Counted from the stretch's first letter, positions 6,701 through 14,981 are shown. The stretch: 50,735 nucleotides of DNA from UBA937 sp031549725 (GCA_031549725.1 JAVBPH010000014.1:1-50735); one strand, 5' to 3'. Translations and numbers: made by a program. The notes: generated from the sequence alone by a model not told the origin.

Positions 6701-7054
6701 ATGAAGTTTACCAGACCCCAGAAAAAACCATTGATTGCCCTCCTGGTCAAGCGGACGGTTTTTTTCTTTTTTTCCTTCAGTCTGTTAATCACCTTTTTAT
6801 ATATAGTGGGCACTATCCAGGGGTTTATGGAAACTACCCAGACTATTCTTCTCCGGCTCCTGGTTATTATGGGTATTTTCCTGTCCATTGGTGCCTTATA
6901 CGGAAGCATCATGGATGCGGGGTTTATTTTGATAAACCACCGGAGACGGTTTATATTGGGGATCATATCCTACCTGCTGCTGGTTATGTTCGGGGTAACC
7001 ATTTCCGTAATTTCATCATTTATTTTAGTATTGACCGGGGGAAACATCAGTTGA
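6701..7054 (+). CDS. Small three-helix membrane protein
   Basis: 117 residues with three hydrophobic segments (about residues 17-38, 48-75 and 84-112) and a basic N-terminus that would stay in the cytoplasm. No family is recognised. Its stop codon overlaps the TTG start of the chorismate mutase gene (TTGA), so the pair is cotranscribed and probably coupled. No ribosome binding site precedes the ATG; the -10 box is 6 nt upstream, which suggests leaderless translation. A functional link to aromatic amino-acid synthesis is not evident beyond the overlap. Confidence 0.7.
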   Translation: MKFTRPQKKPLIALLVKRTVFFFFSFSLLITFLYIVGTIQGFMETTQTILLRLLVIMGIFLSIGALYGSIMDAGFILINHRRRFILGIISYLLLVMFGVTISVISSFILVLTGGNIS

Positions 7055-7431
7055 AGGATCATAAAAAACTTTCCGCCCTCCGGGGAGCCTGCCAGGCTGA
7101 AAATACCAGCGAAGATATGGTGCACCAGGTTTGTGCCCTGTATGATGAATTGCTGAATCAGAACAAGCTCCAGGAAGAAAACATCGTATCGGTAATATTT
7201 TCCGTGACCCCGGACCTGGATGAAAAAAATCCCGCCGCCGCCCTAAGGTTGGGCGGAAGGGCCCGGGACCTGGCGCTTTTTGCCGTTCAGGAAGCGGTGG
7301 TGAAGGGCGGCCTGAAGAGGTGCATCAGGATCCTCATCCACGCTTATATTGATCCGGACCAGCCCCTGTACCATGTCTACCGGAACGGGGCGGAAATACT
7401 CAGGCCCGACAGGGTAAAAACATCTAACTAG
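7051..7431 (+). CDS. aroH: Chorismate mutase, AroH class
   Basis: 126 residues, the usual length of the monofunctional AroH-type trimeric enzyme that converts chorismate to prephenate for Phe/Tyr synthesis. Family landmarks: LRGACQAENTSEDM at the start, ENIVSVIFSVTPDLDEKNPAAALR in the middle, ALFAVQEA and LKRCIRILIHAY, then HVYRNGAEILRPD at the end. The conserved Arg of LKRCIR and the Tyr/Arg of HVYRNGA are present. The start is a TTG overlapping the previous stop codon, with GGGGG about 8 nt upstream. A hairpin of the two-ended element II follows at once and may end transcription. Confidence 0.93.
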   Translation: MKDHKKLSALRGACQAENTSEDMVHQVCALYDELLNQNKLQEENIVSVIFSVTPDLDEKNPAAALRLGGRARDLALFAVQEAVVKGGLKRCIRILIHAYIDPDQPLYHVYRNGAEILRPDRVKTSN

Positions 7432-7549
7432 AGAGGCTTTTTCAAAATATCAGATTTTGAAAAAGCAACCTTAGATTTAAGGGAAAAACAGGCTTTTAGG
7501 CGGTTTTTCCGAAGCCATTTTCAAAACTAACCGAGTTTTGAAAATGGCT
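7431..7549 (+). repeat. Two-ended hairpin element II
   Basis: Left hairpin with 13-bp perfect arms GCTTTTTCAAAAT (7436-7448, 7454-7466), tail CTTAGATTTA (7470-7479), core hairpin with arms GGAAAAAC (7482-7489) and GTTTTTCC (7503-7510), and right hairpin with 15-bp perfect arms (7513-7527, 7535-7549) around a loop reading TAACCGA. Both ends use the TTTCAAAA type of arm, unlike the CTAAAAA type of element I. Confidence 0.85.
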
Positions 7550-7591
7550 CCAGAACTTCCCATAAAACGAAAAAGAAATAAGGAGATCATC

Positions 7592-8629
7592 ATGAAAAAA
7601 ATTGCATTTTTTGATACTAAGCCCTACGACAAAACCTGGTTTGACCAGCTGAATAAAAAGTATGAAATCATCTACTACGAAAACAAACTCAACGCCCAGA
7701 CCGCCGCATTGGTTCAGCACTGCGAAGGGGTGTGCGCTTTTGTAAATGATGTGATCGATAAGGAAACCATAAACATCCTGCATAAGGCCGGGGTTAAGGT
7801 CCTGGCCATGCGCTGCGCCGGTTACAGCAATGTGGATTTTAAGGCAGCCTACGGAAAGATAAACGTAGTCCGGGTTCCCGCATATTCCCCCTATGCGGTG
7901 GCGGAACACGCCATGGCGTTGCTTTTAACCCTTAACAGGAAGATCCACCGGGCTTACATCAGGACCAGGGATTTTAACTTCAGCCTGGTCGGATTAACCG
8001 GGATTGACCTGCATGAAAAAACCATGGGGGTCATTGGCACCGGTAAAATAGGGCGGGTTTTTGTGGATATCTGCCGGGGGTTCGGTATGAAGGTCCTGGC
8101 CTATGATGTTTTTCCCGCCCAGGGTACGGATATTGAATACACGGATTTGGATACCCTCCTGAAAAAAAGTGATATCATCTCCCTCCATTGTCCCCTGACC
8201 GAACAAACAAAGCACATCCTGAATGAGGAAGCTTTCGAAAAAATGAAAACCGGGGTAATGCTGATTAATACCTCCCGGGGTGCCCTGGTGGACAGCCAGG
8301 CATTGCTGAATGCCCTGAACAGCGGAAAAGTCCGGGGAGCCGGGCTGGACGTATATGAAGAGGAAGCAAATCTTTTCTTTGAGGATTTTTCCGGTACCAT
8401 CATAAAAGACAATATCCTGGCCCTGCTGGTATCCCGGCCGAATGTGATTATCACCTCCCACCAGGCATTCCTGACCGAGGAAGCCCTGGAAAATATTGCC
8501 CTCACCACCTTGCAGAACCTGGACGATTTTTTTGCAGGCAAGGTTCTGGCCAATGAAGTCTGCTATCAGTGCCAGTCCGGCCAGGTTGCAGAAAAATGCT
8601 TCAACACCAGAAAAAAACGGTGCTTCTAA
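7592..8629 (+). CDS. ldhA: D-lactate dehydrogenase-like 2-hydroxyacid dehydrogenase
   Basis: 345 residues. It reduces pyruvate (or a related 2-oxoacid) to the D-hydroxyacid with NADH, regenerating NAD in fermentation. The Rossmann motif MGVIGTGKIGRVF is near residue 148. Catalytic residues: Arg in INTSRGALVD (about 233), Glu in LDVYEEE (about 261) and His in ITSHQAFLTEEA (about 295). The ATG at 7592 is chosen for its AGGAG site; the upstream open frame is repeat DNA of element II. The C-terminus carries a Cys-rich tail with four cysteines (CYQC, KCF, RCF) beyond the usual end near residue 325. Related dehydrogenases such as hydroxyisocaproate dehydrogenase cannot be excluded. Confidence 0.85.
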   Translation: MKKIAFFDTKPYDKTWFDQLNKKYEIIYYENKLNAQTAALVQHCEGVCAFVNDVIDKETINILHKAGVKVLAMRCAGYSNVDFKAAYGKINVVRVPAYSPYAVAEHAMALLLTLNRKIHRAYIRTRDFNFSLVGLTGIDLHEKTMGVIGTGKIGRVFVDICRGFGMKVLAYDVFPAQGTDIEYTDLDTLLKKSDIISLHCPLTEQTKHILNEEAFEKMKTGVMLINTSRGALVDSQALLNALNSGKVRGAGLDVYEEEANLFFEDFSGTIIKDNILALLVSRPNVIITSHQAFLTEEALENIALTTLQNLDDFFAGKVLANEVCYQCQSGQVAEKCFNTRKKRCF

Positions 8630-8635
8630 ACTAAA

Positions 8636-8792
8636 GCTCCCGGTGGGTGATTGAGGCCACTTGTCCTGAGCTTGCCGTATGGTCGAAATCACCCGCGAAG
8701 GAAGAGACATCTTATTCACAGGGCCCTTCGGGAGCCTCAGGGACCGAGTTCCCGGTGATTGAGGACCTCGAAATCACCGGCGAAGTAAAACC
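8636..8792. repeat. Family C repeat, double copy
   Basis: Two modules in tandem. The first runs from CCCGGTGGGTGATTGAGG through CCTGAGCTTGCCGTATGG to GAAATCACC. The second has GGGCCCTTCGGGAGCCTCAG, then CCCGGTGATTGAGGACCTCG and AAATCACCGG. Arms have changed from GGTGGTTT to GGTGATTT on one side and AAATCACC on the other, so complementarity is kept. Confidence 0.75.
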
Positions 8793-8846
8793 TTTTCTTC
8801 GCACATGCGGGTTAATTTTTTAAAATATAAATTTTCTTTCAAAGAC

Positions 8847-8876
8847 TTGACCAAACAAACGGTTTTTGGCTATAGT
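8847..8876 (+). promoter_or_regulatory. Promoter of the tRNA operon
   Basis: TTGACC (8847-8852) and TATAGT (8871-8876) are separated by 18 bp. The predicted start is about 6 nt before the tRNA-Thr 5' end. Both boxes are close to the sigma70 consensus. Confidence 0.75.
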
Positions 8877-8888
8877 ACCACTTGTCCT

Positions 8889-8961
8889 GCCATCTTAGCT
8901 CATCTGGCAGAGCGCGTGACTTGTAATCTCGAGGTGCCCGGTTCGATCCCGGGAGATGGCT
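8889..8961 (+). tRNA. tRNA-Thr (anticodon TGT)
   Basis: Acceptor stem GCCATCT (8889-8895) pairs with AGATGGC (8954-8960), discriminator T. The anticodon loop CTTGTAA gives anticodon TGT, which reads ACA and related Thr codons. The T arm GCCCGG-TTCGATC-CCGGG is intact. The anticodon stem has one T-T mismatch. CCA is not encoded. Confidence 0.93.
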
Positions 8962-8994
8962 TTCAGCCTGTTTGTTGGTTAAGCATGTTATTAC

Positions 8995-9076
8995 GGGGAG
9001 ATTCCCGAGCGGTCAAAGGGGGCAGACTGTAAATCTGTTGGCTCAGCCTTCGAAGGTTCGAATCCTTCTCTCCCCA
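8995..9076 (+). tRNA. tRNA-Tyr (anticodon GTA)
   Basis: Acceptor stem GGGGAGA pairs with TCTCCCC, discriminator A. The anticodon loop CTGTAAA within CAGA/TCTG gives GTA. The long variable arm typical of bacterial tRNA-Tyr is present (GTTGGCTCAGCCTTC region). CCA is not encoded. Cotranscribed with tRNA-Thr 33 nt upstream. Confidence 0.93.
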
Positions 9077-9077
9077 T

Positions 9078-9108
9078 AAGCCTTCCTTTGATTGGGAAGG
9101 CTTTTTTA
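9078..9108 (+). terminator. Rho-independent terminator of the tRNA operon
   Basis: Perfect 9-bp stem AAGCCTTCC (9078-9086) and GGAAGGCTT (9095-9103), 8-nt loop, followed by a T-run. Confidence 0.9.
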
Positions 9109-9112
9109 TTCG

Positions 9113-9200
9113 CAGGCGGGTTTAATACCCGCTGTACGCTTTTGCGAACGAGCTTCAGGGCGATTCTTTGAAGCAACAAAGAAATTGTTTTGCGAATATG
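9113..9200 (+). repeat. Family D repeat, long form
   Basis: Starts with the palindrome GCGGGTTTAATACCCGC and continues with GGGCGATTCTTTGAAGCAAC and AAAGAAATTGTTTTGCG. The inverted copy at 47941-48010 matches along most of this length. The remaining stretch to 9400 holds a GTTGTTGATTATT string also found at 49630 and no visible gene. Confidence 0.7.
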
Positions 9201-9400
9201 AAAACCGCATATAGTCCTTACCTTGCAGAACCAACATACACACTGCCTGCGGCGTGTTGTTGATTATTTACTGGATAGGGTACTATTCTGTTGTTTCGAT
9301 AGCAGGGAGTATCTTATATGTGCGGACTGTTTTTCCGGTTTTTTTGTTTTTATACCTTAATATAAGCTGCAATAACCCGGTTTTTTTTTGGAGAAATATG

Positions 9401-9847
9401 ATGGAAAAGCTTTTTTATGAAAATGGCCTTCATTTTTCATGCCAGCGGTGTTCATCATGCTGCCGTCATGACCCCGGGTTTGTTTTTCTTTCTGAAAAAG
9501 ATGTTAATGTTCTGGTGGATGTCCTGAAAATGGGATATAATGAATTTATTAAAGTCTATTGCCGGTGGGTTTCTTATGGAGATGGGCTTGAAAAACTATC
9601 TTTGAAGGAACAATCCAACTATGACTGTATTTTTTGGAAGAATGGCGGATGTACCGTTTATACCGGCCGTCCGCTGCAGTGCAGGACCTTTCCGTTCTGG
9701 CATTCGGTGGTAAGATCCGAAGCCGCCTGGAATGGAACCGGGGAATCCTGTCCCGGCATGGGGCGGGGGACGTTTCATTCGAAGGATGATATAGAGTCCC
9801 GGCTCGTTCAGCGTGAATCAGAACCAATAATTGAGAGAAAAAATTGA
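9401..9847 (+). CDS. YkgJ-family cysteine-cluster protein
   Basis: 148 residues. Cysteine motifs CQRCSSCC near residue 13 and CIFW...GGCTVYTGRPLQCRTFPFW near residue 75 match the CxxCxxCC (YkgJ, PF03692) family, thought to bind zinc or an iron-sulfur cluster; the function is unknown. The frame is open far upstream, but the ATG at 9401 is chosen since GGAG lies 7 nt before it and the homologous part begins there; an ATG at 9398 is also possible. The MBL-hydrolase gene follows 22 bp later, suggesting an operon through the large surface-protein gene. Confidence 0.85.
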   Translation: MEKLFYENGLHFSCQRCSSCCRHDPGFVFLSEKDVNVLVDVLKMGYNEFIKVYCRWVSYGDGLEKLSLKEQSNYDCIFWKNGGCTVYTGRPLQCRTFPFWHSVVRSEAAWNGTGESCPGMGRGTFHSKDDIESRLVQRESEPIIERKN

Positions 9848-9869
9848 TGCAAAATATGTGAGGAAACAA

Positions 9870-10814
9870 ATGCGTATCCGTTTTTGGGGAGTTCGAGGTT
9901 CCCTGCCAGCACCGCAGTCACCCAGCCAAATAAAAAGTAAAGTTTCTGCTATTATTGAGCGGGTAACCCCGGAGGACCTGGAAAATGCCCAAACCAGGGA
10001 ACGCTTTCTGGCAAACCTGCCGGCCTGGCTTTTTGGGACCGTGGGCGGCAATACCCCCTGTCTGGAGGTCCGGTCGGATTATCATAATGATGATGTAATC
10101 ATATTTGACGCAGGTTCCGGGATCCGGGAATTGGGTAATGCCGCAGGCAAGGAACGGGCAAAACCCAGCCATTACCACATATTTTTTTCCCATTTTCACT
10201 GGGATCACCTTCAGGGATTGCCCTTTTTTGGCCCCTCCTACGACCCTTCGGTAAAAATTGATTTTTATTCCCCCAAGGATTTCCTTGAAGAAACCCTGAG
10301 GGGACAGATGGTCCAGCCCTATTTTCCGGTTGGCCTGGATTCCATGAGTGCGGCGAAAAAATTTACTATTTTGGATAAAATGGTTACCTTAAATGATATG
10401 ACCGTATCATTTAAAAAGATGAGTCATCCCGGGGATTCCTATTCATACCTGGTGAACAATGGAACCCGTAAATTTGTGTATGCCACGGATACGGAACTGT
10501 CTTCCCTGGATTTTGAAAAAAATGAAGAAAATATCGCCTTTTTTCAGAATGTCGATATGATCGTCCTGGATTCCCAGTACACCCTGGGGGAGGCCATAGA
10601 AAAATACAACTGGGGTCATAGTGCTTTCAGCCTGGCGGTGGATTTTGCGGCCAACTGGGGCATTAAGCATCTTGTATTATTTCATCATGATCCCACCTAC
10701 GATGACCGGAAGTTATTTAACAACCTTCAGTCTGCCAGATGGTACACGGACAGGATAGGAATTAAAGGAATTGAAATTTCCCTTGCTATGGAAGGGATGG
10801 AGATTACCCTATAG
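9870..10814 (+). CDS. Metallo-beta-lactamase-fold hydrolase
   Basis: 314 residues starting MRIRFWGVRGSLPAP, a typical opening of this MBL branch (PhnP/cyclic-phosphodiesterase-like). The metal motif FSHFHWDHLQG (HxHxDH) is near residue 109; further ligands are likely in SHPGDSYSYL, ATDTE and LFHHDP. The ATG at 9870 is preferred because AGGA lies 5 nt upstream; the frame is open to 9831 but would overlap the previous gene. Cytoplasmic. Probably a phosphodiester or related ester hydrolase; substrate unknown. Confidence 0.85.
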   Translation: MRIRFWGVRGSLPAPQSPSQIKSKVSAIIERVTPEDLENAQTRERFLANLPAWLFGTVGGNTPCLEVRSDYHNDDVIIFDAGSGIRELGNAAGKERAKPSHYHIFFSHFHWDHLQGLPFFGPSYDPSVKIDFYSPKDFLEETLRGQMVQPYFPVGLDSMSAAKKFTILDKMVTLNDMTVSFKKMSHPGDSYSYLVNNGTRKFVYATDTELSSLDFEKNEENIAFFQNVDMIVLDSQYTLGEAIEKYNWGHSAFSLAVDFAANWGIKHLVLFHHDPTYDDRKLFNNLQSARWYTDRIGIKGIEISLAMEGMEITL

Positions 10815-10816
10815 AA

Positions 10817-11008
10817 ATGAATAGTCCGCAAGAACCGGGGCTTTTTTTCAGCCTGGATGATTTGAAGATCCTGTTTTCCAGTCTAAAAGCCTTTGAAGAA
10901 AATTTGGATCTGGATGCTGAAATACTACTAAGCAGAATAGAAAAAATCCTCTATGATTATTTGTCTATCCGGGAAATTGAATCCCTGTCTCAATCCGGCA
11001 GGAAGTAA
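10817..11008 (+). CDS. Small hypothetical protein (63 aa)
   Basis: Starts 2 bp after the MBL-hydrolase stop codon and ends 4 bp before the next start codon, so it fits exactly in the operon gap. The product is acidic, Leu/Glu/Asp-rich and predicted helical (LDDLKILFSSLKAFEENL and AEILLSRIEKILYDYLS). No family is recognised. A weak GGAG lies further upstream than usual, so translation may depend on coupling. Confidence 0.6.
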   Translation: MNSPQEPGLFFSLDDLKILFSSLKAFEENLDLDAEILLSRIEKILYDYLSIREIESLSQSGRK

Positions 11009-11012
11009 ACCT

Positions 11013-14000
11013 ATGAAGATCCGGTCTTTCCTAACTGCAGTTTTATTTATATGCCTTAACTGGACAGTTATTTCCCAGGAACTTCCTCTGCCGGGAATTT
11101 TCCTGCCCGTCACGGGAGGGCTGGGGGGATTTTCCCTGGGGGCTCCGTCGGCTCTCTTTTTATCCTCCGACCCCAGGGCTGCCGCATGGAACCCCGCGGG
11201 ACAGGCGGACCGGGAGCTTCCGGCTTTTTCCGGTGCTGTCCGGGTAGGGTTTCCTGTTAGTTCCTCCCAACAGGGCGGGGGCGTGCTTTTTTCGGGAAGC
11301 ACGGCTATTCCGACCCCCGCGGGTACCGCCTGGGCTATCCTCGACGGGGCCGTCAGGGCCGATACCCTTACCGCCTGGGCAGTTCCGGAGGGATTCAGTT
11401 TTCATGGCGGGCTTTCAAAAAAAGCAGGGGACTACCTCAGCTTTGGCCTGGGCCTGGGAACAGGATATACCCCGGGGTTATCACCGGAATGGAAAATAAA
11501 TGCATCCCTGGGGGGAATGCTCGATCTGCCCCATTTGGCCAGGGGAAGCAGAATCATGCTGTCCTTTTTAGGTTTGGGATGGCCCGATGATCCCGCATTT
11601 GCCCCAACCGTTGTGGCGGCCATGGAAAGCCGGCTGGTGGATTCGGAAAAATTCAGCCTCAGTTTGTCATGCCTTCTGGCAAGTCCCGGATTTACGGATT
11701 TTGCCGCCGCCCTGGGAACTTCCCTGGAATTAGGCCGGTATGTAACCGTGGATATTGGTTATGGGATAACCGCAAAACAGCTGTCAAACTGGTCCAGGGG
11801 AAATCAGGATGCATCCCTGTATGCCCCGGCCTATATACCTACCATATCAATCAGTTTTAACGGGTCCAGCCTTCTGCGGTTAGGTAAATTCGGGGCGGAA
11901 CCCAGGATCACGGTAAGTCCCGCCGGCCAGGAAGCCATGACCGCCGAATTATCCATGGTATTTTCCATGGGGGAACGGGATATCACCGGACCGGAAATCC
12001 GGCTGGAACAGGACCGGCTTGAATATTCCCAGAACCTGAATCAGGAGATCACCATTCCTGTTCATATTAAGGATGAATCCCTGATAGTTTCCTGGAATGC
12101 GGTGGTTACAGGACCGGATGGTATGCCGGTTTTTGCTGCCGGGGAACAGCTGGAAGACCGCAGTAACCTCGGCCAGCTTTTTTCGGTTAAAAAAGGTCTG
12201 TCCGCTCCGGAGAAGTTAACCATAGGAATAAATCCATTGTTACATGATGGGGAATACCGGGTGCTTATCCAGGCCAGGGATGAACATGGAAATGAAAGCC
12301 GCTATACCGGTACAGCCTTTATCCTGGATGGGACCCCGCCCGGGGCTAGTATCGGTCTGCCCGAATACAGGGTGTTCAGTCCCAACGGGGATGGTGTCAG
12401 GGATTTCCTGCCTATACAGCAGACCAGCAGCCCCGAAAGCCGCTGGACCGGCGAGTTTAAGGATGAAACCGGAAATGTTGTTTATACGGTTGAATGGACC
12501 GACGGGGAAGCGGTGAATTTCACCTGGGATGGCCGGGATAATACGGGAAACCTGGTTCCCGATGGTATCTATACATATACCCTCGGTTCCGCGGATGAAG
12601 CGGGGAATTCCTTCGCCGTAACCTCCGAATCCATCACGGTGGATGCAGCGTCCCGGGCTTTCCAGGTTAGTCTGACCGGACAAGCCATGTCCACCGATCC
12701 CGGAGCTTCCCTGAGAAACATTGGATTAAACCTCCATACGGTGGTAAGGAAGGGACTCCAGACCTGGATCATTTCACTGGATTCCGTCGAAGGAAAAACA
12801 TTCCGGACCTGGGAAGGTTTAAGCAGCAACCTGGATACCATTCCGGATATGCTTACTTTTGATGGCCGGACCAGGCAGGGCGATCCGGTTCCGGACGGAA
12901 GGTACCGGTTTAGGGTTCAGCTGTCATACGGTAACGGCGATAAACCGGAAGCGATGAGCCAGTATTTTATCATTGATTCCCAGGTTCCGTCGGTCCGGGT
13001 CAGGTCATCCTCACCCGTATTAAACATTGACCGGGGGCAAAGGATCAGTTTGTATCACGATCTTTCGGAGGGTGCTTCCTGGAAGGGAATTATATACAAT
13101 TCCCGGGGCGAAGAAATAAAAGCTTTTGATCTGGGCCAGGAACGGGAACCCGTCCTGCAATGGAACGGGATTACCGATAAGGGAGAACCCGCCCCGGAGG
13201 GAGATTATTATTACATTGTTCAGGGAACAAGCCCGGTGGGACTTACGGGCCGGTCAAACCGAATTCCCCTCAGGGTGGAAACCGGCGGATATGAACTTTC
13301 CCTGGTACCGGAAAAGGAAATTTTTTCGGCCATCGCCGGCAATGGCCGGCAGCGGTATTTTGTCCGGCTCAACCGGAGCGAGAGGGCCCAGAATTACAGC
13401 CTGTCCATATACGCTGAAAACTCCCAGACCCCGGTACGGCTGATTTCAGGAAGAATCCCGGTTCCCGGCAGTATTGACTGGGACGGCAGGGATGAATTCG
13501 GTATCCCGGTGCCTCCGGGAAATTATTCCGCGGTATTCCGGGTTACCTATAATGATGGGGAAACCGCGGGTTCGCTCCCGGTAATAACCGAAGTTGATTC
13601 CACCGCCCCCGGGGGAAGCATTGAACCCAGGGTAAGTCTTTTTTCTCCCAACGGGGATGGTCTTCTGGATACCGCTGATTTTGTCATTTCCTCCAGCAAG
13701 GAAGGACGGTGGACCGGGGAAATCCAGAACCAGGCTGGGGAAACCCTCCTGGCCTATGTATGGCAGGGCAGGCCTCCATCGGTCCTGACCTGGGACGGTA
13801 CCGACGGCCATGGGGGATGGTTCCCCGACGGGGTATATACAATCCTTTTAACCGGTACTGACCGGGCGGGGAATAGGTTTTCCGTCAGGTCTTCCATGGT
13901 GACCCTGGATTCCCGGATACCCGGATTAACCCTGACCGCGGATAAAACCGCCTTTTCACCTAACGGGGATGGATTTGCGGACACCATGAATTTCAGGTTA

Positions 14001-14981
14001 AACCCATCGTTTAATGACGGAATTTCTTCCTGGAGTATCACCGTGGAGGATAATACTGGCAGGGAAATAAGGGGACTTGACCGGGGAAATAATGCGGATA
14101 TCACCAAAAAAGCGGTACCAAGCCAGACCTTTACCTGGGATGGAAAGGATGACGCGGGTCAAAAAGTTCCGGACGGCATATATCTGGTCAAAGGCCGGAT
14201 CATCTATTTTAAGGGGGATACCGTAACCGCCCGGAGCAGCAGTTTCCTGATGGATACCACTCCGCCGGAGGTAAAACTTAGCCTAACCCCCCTGCCGTTC
14301 TCCCCGGATGGGGATGGTTTTGAGGATGAACTTGAAATTGTCATCCAGGCGGAGGATGTCAGTCCCATAGCAGGATGGATCCTTCAGATAAACGATCCCG
14401 CGGGTTACCCCTTTACATCATTCTCCGGCAGGGAACTGCCGCAGGAACCCTTCTACTGGGATGGAATTAACCTGGATGGGGATCTGGTGGAAGCCGCCCA
14501 GGATTATCCCTATACTTTACGGGTAAGGGATAGCCTGGGAAACAATACGGTTATGGAAGGTATCATTTCCACCGATGTGTTTGTTATATTAGATGGGGAC
14601 CGGCTGAAAATCCGGATATCATCCATTGTATTTCCCCCTTCGTCTTCATCCCTGATGGGAATAAACCCGGAAACCGATGCAAGGAATAATATGATCCTGG
14701 ACAGGATTACATTGGTCCTGAACCGGTATCCGGAATACAAGATCAGAATAGAGGGGCATGCGGTGAACCTGTCCGGTACTGACCGGGAGGAAAGGACAGA
14801 ACTGGCCCCCCTGAGCCTGGCCAGGGCGGAATCGGTGCTTAAGGCGCTGGTTTCCCGGGGAATATCCCGGGAACGCCTGGAAGCCAAGGGACTGGGCGGC
14901 ACCGAACCCATCGTTCCCCACGGGGATATCCAGTCCCGCTGGCGGAACCGCCGGGTAGAATTTATACTGATCAGGCCTTAA
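11013..14981 (+). CDS. Giant envelope protein: barrel-like domain, FlgD-type Ig repeats, OmpA C-terminus
   Basis: 1322 residues. A signal peptide (residues 1-22) precedes a Gly/Pro-rich, strand-rich region to about residue 335 with LSSDPRAAAWNPAG, reminiscent of PorV/UPF0164 outer-membrane proteins. Ig-like repeats then run to about residue 1190: four FSPNGDG or FSPDGDG motifs (near 455, 876, 979, 1095) and seven WDG...PDG-type motifs as in FlgD Ig domains. Residues 1196-1322 form an OmpA-like peptidoglycan-binding domain (RIEGHAVNLSG, LSLARAESVLKALVSRGIS, RRVEF). AGGAAG precedes the ATG at 11013. It probably spans the outer membrane and peptidoglycan as a structural protein or adhesin. Domain order is seen; the role is inferred. 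Confidence 0.8.
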   Translation: MKIRSFLTAVLFICLNWTVISQELPLPGIFLPVTGGLGGFSLGAPSALFLSSDPRAAAWNPAGQADRELPAFSGAVRVGFPVSSSQQGGGVLFSGSTAIPTPAGTAWAILDGAVRADTLTAWAVPEGFSFHGGLSKKAGDYLSFGLGLGTGYTPGLSPEWKINASLGGMLDLPHLARGSRIMLSFLGLGWPDDPAFAPTVVAAMESRLVDSEKFSLSLSCLLASPGFTDFAAALGTSLELGRYVTVDIGYGITAKQLSNWSRGNQDASLYAPAYIPTISISFNGSSLLRLGKFGAEPRITVSPAGQEAMTAELSMVFSMGERDITGPEIRLEQDRLEYSQNLNQEITIPVHIKDESLIVSWNAVVTGPDGMPVFAAGEQLEDRSNLGQLFSVKKGLSAPEKLTIGINPLLHDGEYRVLIQARDEHGNESRYTGTAFILDGTPPGASIGLPEYRVFSPNGDGVRDFLPIQQTSSPESRWTGEFKDETGNVVYTVEWTDGEAVNFTWDGRDNTGNLVPDGIYTYTLGSADEAGNSFAVTSESITVDAASRAFQVSLTGQAMSTDPGASLRNIGLNLHTVVRKGLQTWIISLDSVEGKTFRTWEGLSSNLDTIPDMLTFDGRTRQGDPVPDGRYRFRVQLSYGNGDKPEAMSQYFIIDSQVPSVRVRSSSPVLNIDRGQRISLYHDLSEGASWKGIIYNSRGEEIKAFDLGQEREPVLQWNGITDKGEPAPEGDYYYIVQGTSPVGLTGRSNRIPLRVETGGYELSLVPEKEIFSAIAGNGRQRYFVRLNRSERAQNYSLSIYAENSQTPVRLISGRIPVPGSIDWDGRDEFGIPVPPGNYSAVFRVTYNDGETAGSLPVITEVDSTAPGGSIEPRVSLFSPNGDGLLDTADFVISSSKEGRWTGEIQNQAGETLLAYVWQGRPPSVLTWDGTDGHGGWFPDGVYTILLTGTDRAGNRFSVRSSMVTLDSRIPGLTLTADKTAFSPNGDGFADTMNFRLNPSFNDGISSWSITVEDNTGREIRGLDRGNNADITKKAVPSQTFTWDGKDDAGQKVPDGIYLVKGRIIYFKGDTVTARSSSFLMDTTPPEVKLSLTPLPFSPDGDGFEDELEIVIQAEDVSPIAGWILQINDPAGYPFTSFSGRELPQEPFYWDGINLDGDLVEAAQDYPYTLRVRDSLGNNTVMEGIISTDVFVILDGDRLKIRISSIVFPPSSSSLMGINPETDARNNMILDRITLVLNRYPEYKIRIEGHAVNLSGTDREERTELAPLSLARAESVLKALVSRGISRERLEAKGLGGTEPIVPHGDIQSRWRNRRVEFILIRP

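Noticed and set aside
7538..7591. N-terminal extension of the lactate dehydrogenase
   Set aside because: Encoded by the right hairpin of element II; the ATG at 7592 has AGGAG and fits the family.
8101..8553. Long antisense frames inside ldhA, rpoD, recA, mltG and the giant surface gene
   Set aside because: They mirror strong codon bias of well-supported genes on the other strand and show no families of their own.
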